Part shown: piece by piece, positions 8,501 to 14,370 of the stretch
Layout of the letters: every line of letters starts with the position of its first letter
Numbering within the stretch: position 1 is the stretch's first letter
NCBI GenBank assembly: GCA_900544365.1
Contig: UQVF01000042.1
Coordinates: 1 to 17,353 of the forward strand
DNA: 17,353 nt
Source of the DNA: an uncultured Veillonella sp.
GTDB taxonomy: Bacteria > Bacillota > Negativicutes > Veillonellales > Veillonellaceae
Direction: 5' to 3'
The notes under the pieces: model-generated
What the model was told of the DNA's origin: nothing
The model's input: the letters and a program-made list of their open reading frames with translations, nothing else
Database searches by the model: none
Program-made: the position numbers and the translations under genes

Positions 8501-10719
8501 TCATCAAGATATGGATAGAAGTCCATCAAATGTCCTGTATTGGCAATGGTCATATAGTTACGAATTTGATTGCGGAATGCGGTCAATTTCATATAGGTAT
8601 TTTTATTTTCTCCCTCAAAGGAGATATCTATATTCTTAGACGTTTCTGGTTTCAAATTCGGATTACCAATCCAGTACCAACCTAAGCGAGCGCGTCCACC
8701 AGACAATGGTGCCACATTCGTCACAGTAGGACCAAACATTTCCCAGTTATAGTATAATTCGCCCATACCTGGCTCTGTATAACTAGTACCAACATTGGCT
8801 TTCAAACGACGATGTGCATTACCACCTACATTGTGAGTAACCCCCATATTGAAAGTCATATGAGACCCAAATAAATCACTATGATCTAAACGTACAATTG
8901 GTTGTAACAGAGTATCCTTGTTGATTTGCCAAGTGTCTTGTAAGAAGAAGTGTTGCTTCCGTAATCTTGCGCTACCCATCGTCTGTTGGTTAATGCGTTT
9001 ATTGTATTCATCTTTGAAATGACCGCCATTAAATTGAGGTCGTACAATTTTGAAAGATGGATCTTCCATGTAATAAAATAAGGCTAAATAATCTTTATTG
9101 ATAACAGGAGGTTTTACACCATCAATGGTTTCAGTTCCTTGATGACCAGGACCATATTTAGCAATCAGCTCTTGATTGTACGGAATTTCATTTAATTTAT
9201 CGTTGAATACCTTGAATCGTTTCAATGCTTCCGGATTACGAGACTCCATATTGTTTGGCGTATACCCAGAGTTATAGACTAAACCATGGAATGCCGCTGG
9301 ATCTAATCCTGCTTCTGGATCTAGATAGTTTTTAAAGTCTTCGTAGGTGAACTCTGGTACACTTGTTTTATCTGTACCATCATAACCATACCACTCTTTT
9401 TCTTTATCCCAGCGTAAAACACCTTCTCCATTTTCTTTAAAAGAATGGCGATAAATTGTGCTCTCTGGTTTACCGTGTTTAACAGCTAAACTCTTATCAT
9501 AATCCCACGGATCGATATTGCGTACCCATGTATGAGGGGCACTTTTTAATCGACTACCTTCACCACTTTCAGTTGTATACCCAAAACCATAAGAAAGTAA
9601 GTGATTATCATTTGCCTGTGTGTCTCCAGTGATATTAAAGCTCCACTGCTTATGGTCCACATTGTCCACATAGTTCAATGTGTTTTTACCTTCATAATTA
9701 CTGCGACCATACTCACTTGTTAAGGTTACATCATCTTCTTTCGTACGAGTATAGTTTAATTCAACCTTCCAATTGCTTTTTTCATCTTGTCCTGCATAGG
9801 AAAGGTTACTTTTATTTCTATCTAAATCACGTTTGTAATGAACTTGTGGTTCATCTTCAGAATTAGTGCGTTTTACGAAGCGTTCTAAATCTTCGTTATA
9901 CCGGTCTGTAGTGAATGTAAAAGAATTATTCTGATTCACATCATAAATTGCAGACAACCCTAAATTTGAGTTTGTACCGTAATAGCGTAGGGAGTTTTTA
10001 GGAAACTGTTCATTTACTGCAGCGTTTCCAAATGGAACTTCTTTTCTTTCTCGCGCTGCATATACGGGAACAATATCACGTTTACTACCGTGAATATTAA
10101 CACGTAATTTACCTTGTTGACCTGAGTCAGCACGCATAAAGAAGTTACTGTATGGGAACAAACCTTGGTCACCGCGAGAACGGATGCTTTCACCATTAAT
10201 GCGTATATTAGCATTTTTATTTGGTTTATTCGTGATGACATTGATTACACCACCAATGGCATCAGATCCATATTTTGCACTCGCTGCCCCTTGGATAATT
10301 TCTATACGTTCTACATTTTCTGTACCTAGTCGTTGTAATTCATCACCTTGACCTTGGTATTTTGCAAATTCACCCATCACTGGCTGCCCATCTACAAGAA
10401 TTAATGTATGACGAGGTTCAGCACCACGAATCGATACACCGACACGACCCATGCTGTCCACTGTACGACTCACACCAGCTTGTGTAAATACAATATCTTC
10501 CACAGATTTAGCCTGTTTTTGTTCAATATCTTTTTTAGTAATGATTTGCACTTGTTGAGAGTTATATTTTGCTTCTTCTTGTGCACGGTCTGCTGTAACA
10601 AACACAGATCCTTCTGCCTGTACAGGTGCTAATCCACCAAGTAGATACCAAGAACAAGCCATCCAACTCATGACTGCACCAGTAAGTAAACGTTTCTGAT
10701 ACGGCTTAGAATAATGCAT
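5581..10719 (-). CDS. Giant outer-membrane receptor: TonB-dependent receptor fused to a porin-like barrel (paralogue 2)
   Basis: 1712 residues with the same order of parts as its neighbour: signal peptide 1-35 (VQA|EG), SVFVTA, plug with IRGAE, LILVDGQ, NVERIEIIQG and YGSDAIGGVINVIT, and a barrel closing at F930 (RFGMNLKF). A serine-rich linker then leads to a porin-like module (about 1000-1712) with RLRLGVDA, WDFSVGRL, FDGLRSVW and terminal GTYKF. The TonB barrel carries an insert between W405 (IDPWDYDK) and W597. The porin-like module is split by residues about 1155-1490, including a heptad-like, Lys/Glu-rich helical stretch (about 1196-1276). The plug and C-terminal ends are close to the other paralogue, while the inserts are very divergent. 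This suggests duplication followed by diversification of exposed parts. The ribosome binding site is modest (GGTGG six bases before ATG). The gene is separated from the other receptor gene by 317 bases and probably has its own promoter. The transported substrate is not known. Confidence 0.9.
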   Translation of the reverse strand: MHYSKPYQKRLLTGAVMSWMACSWYLLGGLAPVQAEGSVFVTADRAQEEAKYNSQQVQIITKKDIEQKQAKSVEDIVFTQAGVSRTVDSMGRVGVSIRGAEPRHTLILVDGQPVMGEFAKYQGQGDELQRLGTENVERIEIIQGAASAKYGSDAIGGVINVITNKPNKNANIRINGESIRSRGDQGLFPYSNFFMRADSGQQGKLRVNIHGSKRDIVPVYAARERKEVPFGNAAVNEQFPKNSLRYYGTNSNLGLSAIYDVNQNNSFTFTTDRYNEDLERFVKRTNSEDEPQVHYKRDLDRNKSNLSYAGQDEKSNWKVELNYTRTKEDDVTLTSEYGRSNYEGKNTLNYVDNVDHKQWSFNITGDTQANDNHLLSYGFGYTTESGEGSRLKSAPHTWVRNIDPWDYDKSLAVKHGKPESTIYRHSFKENGEGVLRWDKEKEWYGYDGTDKTSVPEFTYEDFKNYLDPEAGLDPAAFHGLVYNSGYTPNNMESRNPEALKRFKVFNDKLNEIPYNQELIAKYGPGHQGTETIDGVKPPVINKDYLALFYYMEDPSFKIVRPQFNGGHFKDEYNKRINQQTMGSARLRKQHFFLQDTWQINKDTLLQPIVRLDHSDLFGSHMTFNMGVTHNVGGNAHRRLKANVGTSYTEPGMGELYYNWEMFGPTVTNVAPLSGGRARLGWYWIGNPNLKPETSKNIDISFEGENKNTYMKLTAFRNQIRNYMTIANTGHLMDFYPYLDESTYFGATKYAHAPDMLYTFRNIGKARVNGVELEVKQRLNDHAKLKVGYTYLDAVNKTNPDMPKRLLDKPMHKLDLGLELEDKVSGWSGNIWTDYYYGMLDSNSVAGGGNYITSQVNPDNNDKSIITYEFNTKKTADMYKKKTYGIWNMIVQKKIDKDSLVYFGMNNLFNHRDDDRALQGRQFRFGMNLKFGSDGSSSSKHTDAKAVAVNGTTPMTEHSVSKVKESLMSSVLESQFDQHREKGTTVVGDIRFGGDSHLGSDRPANRVTAVSSISDGALKNLQDKNEHGFHSRLRLGVDARVGDHTNLKVVATAQGQEGVDASHVTTGSKGLSHGRLETIDVTNHHAKWDFSVGRLTEKFGMTGYWFNKEFDGLRSVWTSDKDQVRIGYGDFRHSTGIEDSAYTHAIFTKFKRPPTVDEFVGTTFDYTGLSDEEKKLVGGAKVEKVVKDAPNTINFYQQLKALQGDYKSLSEKKETFTSDLATLKDDMDNEYIADTPEKKAQYKKDIDAKTKELEEVTTKLDANIDAQYDVVSRMQEIVLKAYGHDKAFKKYNVAKKVEEEITVPIKLPDIEFRYTGTVISHDEDEDTDYEDPVDSDKFYTKPKANPSGANLDNPLFKLKISDPSVIGKDRKEYLKKWFESNKEEIIKAYKERAMQVAKLSVGERGTVKEVTFKDEALAKAGDSLYEMNYLNLGTPGESEISKTYHSEHYPYLVARYFNEIVNALEATDGHSKLPREAFIPYTGAIIPAEGIVLQRDVIPPIKRAGYVQLRHMVGQKLGLTAWYLRSMGNDTNTVQFASGLGTSSTTFKGAANVVGIGAKYSTGNASVSFDYGQNRTDFGRFMNGRTVYNYVPGSINFTPTGRAMGGNPSFWVVRFDIGQSDYKRAGSWNGFIDYKRFDHGSFFGGNGSSSVPDRYLDGISSFTVGGGYVPRKDLLLEAFYTFDAKALGQRDTLYGGENFKLGNYTRIQGTYKF

Positions 10720-10756
10720 AGCATTCCACCATCTTCCTATAAATATAAATAAATTT

Positions 10757-10775
10757 GATAATATAAATCATTTGT
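10757..10775. promoter_or_regulatory. Fur-box-like site at paralogue-2 promoter
   Basis: GATAATATAAATCATTTGT matches 13 of 19 positions of the Fur consensus, including the intact blocks GATAAT and AATCAT in correct spacing. It sits immediately downstream of a minus-strand TATAAT, over the expected transcription start of the receptor gene. Iron-responsive repression is a reasonable guess, but AT-richness weakens it. Confidence 0.4.
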
Positions 10776-10781
10776 ATTATA
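10776..10781 (-). promoter_or_regulatory. Candidate -10 element of paralogue-2 receptor
   Basis: A perfect TATAAT on the minus strand lies about 57 bases before the receptor ATG, but no good -35 is found 17 bases upstream. An alternative is TTGAAA (10816-10821) with TGATAT (10793-10798) at 17-base spacing. The true start of transcription is undecided. Confidence 0.3.
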
Positions 10782-10817
10782 GACCTAATCAAATATCACA
10801 TCTACTCCATATGGATT

Positions 10818-10834
10818 TCAAATGCTCCATTTGA
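10818..10834. promoter_or_regulatory. 17-base operator-like palindrome
   Basis: TCAAATG-CTC-CATTTGA is a perfect 7-3-7 inverted repeat in the divergent spacer, about 100 bases upstream of the receptor start. It overlaps the alternative -35 TTGAAA. The size and symmetry fit a dimeric repressor or activator site; the regulator is unknown. Confidence 0.35.
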
Positions 10835-10932
10835 TTCACGAATTGTAAAATTATATTTATATTTTAGACGATGAGTTCATAATAATATACTTTAATCATA
10901 TCTAACTTTCATGATTATATGTTTATATTTCA

Positions 10933-10961
10933 TTGACACTTATCACAGCTAGGAATATAAT
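10933..10961 (+). promoter_or_regulatory. Perfect-consensus sigma-70 promoter of the chelatase gene
   Basis: TTGACA (10933-10938) and TATAAT (10956-10961) are both exact and are separated by exactly 17 bases. The expected start is near 10968, giving a leader of about 70 bases before the AAGGAG site. Such a perfect promoter implies strong expression of the exported chelatase, unless a repressor binds nearby. Confidence 0.85.
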
Positions 10962-11036
10962 AATAAATGAGTATGAATAGGGAAATAAAGATTCATGCTT
11001 TTGGGTATATTCTAGTTTTAGGTAAGGAGAATTATT

Positions 11037-12032
11037 ATGAAATTCTTTTCTAAAAGCGCTATGATTGCGGCATTAGCAGTAACTGCAGCTTTCGGCGTTT
11101 CTCAATCTACTGATGCGGCGTACATGTTAAACTCTGAAGTAAAAGATGCAACTCCAGCATTACAAGAAGCTGCTTCCATTGGTGTTCGCACATATGAAAA
11201 TCCAATGATGAAAAACGCAATGAATAAAGATGCTATCGTAGTTATGTCCTTTGGCACTACTTTCAAAGATACTCGTGCAAAAACAATTGATGCTACTATC
11301 AATGAAATCAAAGCACAACATCCAAATGTTAAAGTTGTAACTGCTTTTACATCCCATATTATTATTGATCGCATTAAAGCCCATGAAGGTATTACATACC
11401 CTACTCCAGAAGAAGCATTAGACCAATTAAAAGCTGATGGATACACTCGTGTTGCTTTAACAACATTAAATATGATTCCAGGCATGGAATATAACTATGC
11501 TGGTGCTGTATTCAACCATCATAAACAAGATTTCAAAAAAATGACATTAGGTTTACCTTTAATGTACTGGATGGGCCAAGAAGAACAACGCGATGATATT
11601 GAACAAGCATTAAAAGCATACTCTTCCCAATTCCCTATGATCCAAACAAAAGATTCTGCTGTATTGATCATGGCTCATGGTACTCCAGATCCATCTAATG
11701 CGTACTATGCAGTAATCCAAGATCGTATCGATTCCATGGGATTCCAAAATACATACCTTTACACAGTTGAAGGATGGCCAAACCTTGAAACAGTAATCCC
11801 TCAATTGAAAGAAAAAGGTATCAAACACGTTACATTAATGCCATTAATGATGGTGGCTGGTGACCATGCAAACAACGACATGGCTGGTGACGAACCTGAT
11901 TCACACAAAAGCATCCTTATGAAAGAAGGCTTTACTGTAGATACTTACATCCATGGCGCTGGTGAAAATCAACAAATCCGTGATATCTTTGCAGAACGTG
12001 CTTCCGAAGCATATGATGCATTAGTAAAATAA
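11037..12032 (+). CDS. cbiK: Exported CbiK-type sirohydrochlorin cobaltochelatase
   Basis: 331 residues. The CbiK family inserts Co(II) into sirohydrochlorin early in anaerobic cobalamin synthesis. The metal-binding/catalytic set of the Salmonella enzyme (His145, Glu175, His207) is matched here by H214 (MAHGTPD), E245 (TVEGWP) and H277 (MVAGDHANNDMAGD), with nearly identical spacing (31 and 32). Unlike the cytosolic enzyme, this one has a clear Sec signal peptide: MKFF-K, a hydrophobic core (8-21) and a likely cut after TDAA (27/28), plus about 35 extra N-terminal residues before the chelatase fold. Desulfovibrio vulgaris has a comparable periplasmic CbiK that binds heme. AAGGAG lies seven bases before the ATG. 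Lying between giant receptors and an uptake lipoprotein, it probably acts in the periplasm on metal or tetrapyrrole handling rather than in the cytosolic pathway. Substrate and direction of the reaction are inferred. Confidence 0.9.
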   Translation: MKFFSKSAMIAALAVTAAFGVSQSTDAAYMLNSEVKDATPALQEAASIGVRTYENPMMKNAMNKDAIVVMSFGTTFKDTRAKTIDATINEIKAQHPNVKVVTAFTSHIIIDRIKAHEGITYPTPEEALDQLKADGYTRVALTTLNMIPGMEYNYAGAVFNHHKQDFKKMTLGLPLMYWMGQEEQRDDIEQALKAYSSQFPMIQTKDSAVLIMAHGTPDPSNAYYAVIQDRIDSMGFQNTYLYTVEGWPNLETVIPQLKEKGIKHVTLMPLMMVAGDHANNDMAGDEPDSHKSILMKEGFTVDTYIHGAGENQQIRDIFAERASEAYDALVK

Positions 12033-12068
12033 TTGCATTGTGTTTACAATACTATAGTATTTAACAAT

Positions 12069-12096
12069 AGGGGATACGATTCGTATCCCCTTATTT
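12069..12096 (+). terminator. Hairpin between chelatase and binding-protein genes
   Basis: AGGGGATACG (12069-12078) and CGTATCCCCT (12082-12091) form a perfect 10-base stem with a three-base ATT loop, followed by the short tail TTATTT. It fits a partial intrinsic terminator or mRNA stabiliser that would lower expression of the binding protein relative to the chelatase. No separate promoter for the downstream gene was found in the 78-base gap. Confidence 0.55.
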
Positions 12097-12110
12097 GAAA
12101 GAAATAAACA

Positions 12111-13055
12111 ATGAAAACATATTTAAAAATTTGTAGTGCTGTTCTACTCTCCACTTCTTTGTTACTAGGTGGATGCGCAAAAACAGGTCCTACTACAACA
12201 GAAACAACTCGCACAGTCTCTTATCAAGATCAGTCCTATACAATACCTGCTAACCCATCTAAAGTTGTAGCATTATCTAATTCCATCTCTAAAATGATCT
12301 ATGCTGTAGGTGGCAAAGCCATCGCTCGTGTTGAAAGTAATGAAAAATTACCTAGTGAAATTGAATCATTACCAAGCATAGGCCATACAGCCAATCCTAA
12401 TATGGAACAATTAGTAGGATTACATCCTGATTTAGTATTAGGCTTACCTAGCCAACATGAAAAATTCAAAGGGCAACTAGATAGCAATAACATTCCATCT
12501 ATTTTGATTAACTACGATGGTATCAATGATAATATTCCATTGCTAACATTATTGGGCAATATTTTCCATACAGAAGATAAGGCCAAATCTATCATCGAAG
12601 ATTACAATAAAAAAATCGATACTGTGAAAGCCTCGATTCCAAAAGACAAACCTGTCAAAGTTGCTGTATTACGAGCTACTGGTAAATCGGTAACAGCAGA
12701 GACTCCTCTAGCAATCACGGCATCTATGATTCATGAATTAGGCATTACCAATGTAGTAGAACAACATTTAAAAGATAATGTGACTTCTAAAACAGTGCCT
12801 TATTCCTTAGAAACATTAACAGTAGATAACCCGGACATAATCCTTGTTGTTACCATGGGTAAAAAGGATGAAATCAATGCAACTTTTGCCAAAGAAATGA
12901 CTAGCAACCCAGCTTGGAATCAATTACAAGCTGTGAAACATGACAAAGTTATTTTCTTACCATCCCAATGGTTTTTATTGAATCCAGGACTAGAAACACC
13001 AGAAGCTATGGCTGAATTAGTTAAGATCATTTATGGTGTGAAAGTACAATTATAA
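12111..13055 (+). CDS. ABC-transporter substrate-binding lipoprotein (iron-complex/cobalamin class)
   Basis: 314 residues with a lipoprotein signal: LLLGGC with the lipid-anchored cysteine at C22. The mature part fits the class III periplasmic binding family (FepB/BtuF, Peripla_BP_2-like): SKVVALSNS near the N-terminus, IGHTANPNMEQLVGLHPDLVLG, a long linking helix around AKSIIEDYNKKIDTVK, and a C-terminal lobe with NPAWNQLQAVKHDKV and PGLETPEAMAEL. These proteins bind siderophores, heme or corrinoids and deliver them to FecCD/BtuC-type permeases. Such a permease with its ATPase is encoded about 1.3 kb away on the other strand and is the likely partner. The gene lies 78 bases after the chelatase gene in the same direction, probably co-transcribed through a hairpin. 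The ribosome binding site is poor (GAAAG). The substrate cannot be read from the sequence; corrinoid is favoured by the nearby cbi genes. Confidence 0.85.
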   Translation: MKTYLKICSAVLLSTSLLLGGCAKTGPTTTETTRTVSYQDQSYTIPANPSKVVALSNSISKMIYAVGGKAIARVESNEKLPSEIESLPSIGHTANPNMEQLVGLHPDLVLGLPSQHEKFKGQLDSNNIPSILINYDGINDNIPLLTLLGNIFHTEDKAKSIIEDYNKKIDTVKASIPKDKPVKVAVLRATGKSVTAETPLAITASMIHELGITNVVEQHLKDNVTSKTVPYSLETLTVDNPDIILVVTMGKKDEINATFAKEMTSNPAWNQLQAVKHDKVIFLPSQWFLLNPGLETPEAMAELVKIIYGVKVQL

Positions 13056-13060
13056 ATGAT

Positions 13061-13117
13061 AAAATGCATGCTAACGTATATAGCAACCTATATACTGTAT
13101 AGCATGCATTTTAATTT
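13061..13117 (+). terminator. Terminator after the binding-protein gene
   Basis: AAAATGCATGCTA (13061-13073) pairs perfectly with TAGCATGCATTTT (13100-13112). An inner stem GTATATAG/CTATATAC is capped by CAAC, and the tail reads TTTTAATTT. It begins six bases after the stop codon, and the A/T flanks make it potentially usable from both strands. Confidence 0.7.
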
Positions 13118-13146
13118 GCAACTCTATCTTCTCAACAGTTATTTCC

Positions 13147-13269
13147 TCATACAGTACCAATCCAACCATATCCTTGCACTGCCATATCTACAAAGTGATT
13201 CATGAGCAATGTTCCAAAGAACGAATCGACCCTAGAAGCAAATCTCTAATGCCTACCTCACAATATACA
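13147..13269 (-). other. Possible coding remnant between terminator and KilA-N gene
   Basis: Read on the minus strand, an open frame ends at TGA (13147-13149) with a sensible-looking C-terminus (MNHFVDMAVQGYGWIGTV from an ATG at 13201-13203). It continues upstream, in frame and without a usable start, to a TAA that overlaps the end of the KilA-N gene. It could be the tail of a gene cut off when the KilA-N gene arrived, or chance. The antisense frame is also open, which weakens the case. I do not recognise a family. Confidence 0.2.
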
Positions 13270-13272
13270 TCT

Positions 13273-14124
13273 CTACTTCTTTAACTTATCTCCTAATCTT
13301 TTTATTCCTGTATTATTTAATTTTTCAAGTGATAACATTTGATTTCTTGCAAGCTTTCTTAGTTCTATCATTCTTTCTTTTTGTTCTAAACCTTTCTCAA
13401 TGAGAATTGCATTGTAGCTTTCCATATTGGCTAAAACTAATAATTCATTTAAACTTGCATAATCTCTCATATTACCTTTTAAGTTTTTATTTTCATCTCG
13501 CCACTGTTTAGCCGTTTTATCAAATAAGGAAACATTTAACATATCTGCTTCACTTGCATATTTAAAACCTAACTGACTGTCCGTTAAATCATTTAGTAAA
13601 TATGTTTGAATAGCATCAGTATGAATTTTATAGTTTATTTTTGATATTTCACGATGTAAATTCCAAGTGAGTGATAATTTTGAAGTTTCATCTTCTTTTA
13701 GTCTTTGGTAATCTTTAATGATATAAAGTTCAAATTCAGCTGAGATCCAAGAAGCGAATTTAAAAGCAATATCTTTATGTGCGAACGTACCACCACCTCT
13801 ACCAACTTTTACAAATAAGCCTTTGGCATTTGTAGTCGTTGCCCATTTCTGTGGAGATAATGTAAAGGCATTACTACCTGCTTCTTTTAAAAACCCCTCG
13901 AATTCGAGGGGGTTAAATTCTGGATTATTTAACTTCTCCCAAATTCCTAAATATTCGATGGTATTAAAATTTCTCATCCAATTTGCAACAACAACATTAG
14001 GTTCTTCCTTGTTTTTATATCTTGCGATATCTGTAAGACTAATATAATCATTTTTAAAATCTTCTGTGTAAATTTGTATTTCAAATCCTTTTACTTCAAT
14101 CATTTCTTTTTTAATCTTTGACAA
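13273..14124 (-). CDS. KilA-N domain protein
   Basis: 283 residues with an N-terminal KilA-N domain (about 10-135). Visible family features are YISLTDIARYKN, VVVANWMRN, the TIEYLGIWEKLNNPEFN stretch, SPQKWATTTNAKGLFVKVGRGGGTFAHKDIAFKFASWIS and FELYIIKDYQRL. KilA-N is a DNA-binding fold common in phage and large DNA virus proteins. Stand-alone copies like this one occur scattered in gut and oral bacteria with no settled function. The C-terminal half is helical and charged, with conserved-looking QLGFKYASEADMLN and FDKTAKQWRDENKN. The start is TTG (14122-14124): AGGAG lies nine bases upstream of it but 30 bases from the next ATG. The gene lies alone between convergent transport genes with which it has no obvious link, so it is a likely acquired (phage-type) gene. 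An 18-bp palindrome followed by T5 lies inside the coding sequence. Confidence 0.85.
   Translation of the reverse strand: MSKIKKEMIEVKGFEIQIYTEDFKNDYISLTDIARYKNKEEPNVVVANWMRNFNTIEYLGIWEKLNNPEFNPLEFEGFLKEAGSNAFTLSPQKWATTTNAKGLFVKVGRGGGTFAHKDIAFKFASWISAEFELYIIKDYQRLKEDETSKLSLTWNLHREISKINYKIHTDAIQTYLLNDLTDSQLGFKYASEADMLNVSLFDKTAKQWRDENKNLKGNMRDYASLNELLVLANMESYNAILIEKGLEQKERMIELRKLARNQMLSLEKLNNTGIKRLGDKLKK
13889..13911 (-). repeat. Intragenic 18-bp perfect palindrome with T-tract
   Basis: CCCCTCGAATTCGAGGGG (13894-13911) is a perfect palindrome inside the KilA-N coding sequence, encoding part of NPLEFEGFLK. On the coding strand it is followed directly by TTTTT, so it looks like an intrinsic terminator, although with almost no loop. 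The encoded motif is a usual KilA-N motif, so coding constraint may explain part of it. Confidence 0.5.
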
Positions 14125-14133
14125 AACTTATTT

Positions 14134-14138
14134 CTCCT
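14134..14138 (-). promoter_or_regulatory. Ribosome binding site fixing the TTG start of the KilA-N gene
   Basis: AGGAG on the minus strand, nine bases before TTG (14122-14124). The first in-frame ATG would be 30 bases away, too far for initiation. Confidence 0.65.
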
Positions 14139-14233
14139 TTCTAGTTCCATGTGGTGTTTTCAATCATCTAAGTATTAGATAACTCTAAACAACACATAGA
14201 TTATTTATTTTAAGAGTTTTAATTTATAACGTT

Positions 14234-14248
14234 ATTGTATCATACAAT
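14234..14248. promoter_or_regulatory. 15-base operator-like palindrome upstream of KilA-N gene
   Basis: ATTGTAT-C-ATACAAT is a perfect 7-1-7 inverted repeat about 110 bases upstream of the TTG start. A TATAAA-like -10 follows it closely on the minus strand. A second small repeat, ATCTAA-GTA-TTAGAT (14166-14180), lies in the leader. They could be binding sites of the KilA-N protein itself or of another regulator. Confidence 0.3.
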
Positions 14249-14290
14249 TATTGATTTATATACTAACACCATCAGTACATATCCCAACTC

Positions 14291-14326
14291 AAAAAAATCG
14301 GCATAGCCCATGGTTATGACTATGCC
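14291..14326 (-). terminator. Intrinsic terminator of the cbi/ABC operon
   Basis: On the minus strand GGCATAG (14320-14326) pairs with CTATGCC (14300-14306), followed by GA and seven T (14291-14297). It lies 45 bases beyond the ATPase stop codon and marks the end of the operon that enters from the right edge. Confidence 0.85.
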
Positions 14327-14370
14327 AATATAAAGGAGTTATAGATCTCTTGTTAAGTTTTGCTCAAGTA

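Larger units (their letters stand above)
10720..11036. other. Divergent intergenic region between receptor 2 and the exported chelatase gene
   Basis: This 317-base, very AT-rich spacer separates divergently transcribed genes. It holds a TATAAT on the minus strand with a Fur-box-like site beside it, a 17-base perfect palindrome (10818-10834), and on the plus strand a perfect-consensus promoter and an AAGGAG ribosome binding site (11024-11029). No ORF that looks real and no cobalamin riboswitch core was seen. Confidence 0.6.

Noticed and set aside
10720..11036. Cobalamin riboswitch upstream of the receptor or chelatase gene
   Set aside because: I looked for the B12-box-like conserved core on both strands in this spacer and in 5264-5580 and found none; the spacers are almost entirely A/T.
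11102..11485. 127-codon antisense ORF over the chelatase gene
   Set aside because: It is a shadow of cbiK codons and matches no family; the sense frame has an intact active site.
12111..13055. Naming the binding protein btuF
   Set aside because: The family fit is clear, but FepB-, heme- and B12-binding members cannot be separated from the residues visible, so no symbol was given.
14125..14290. Insertion-sequence ends or target-site duplication flanking the KilA-N gene
   Set aside because: Only short internal palindromes were seen; no matching terminal inverted repeats or direct repeats were found on the two sides by eye.
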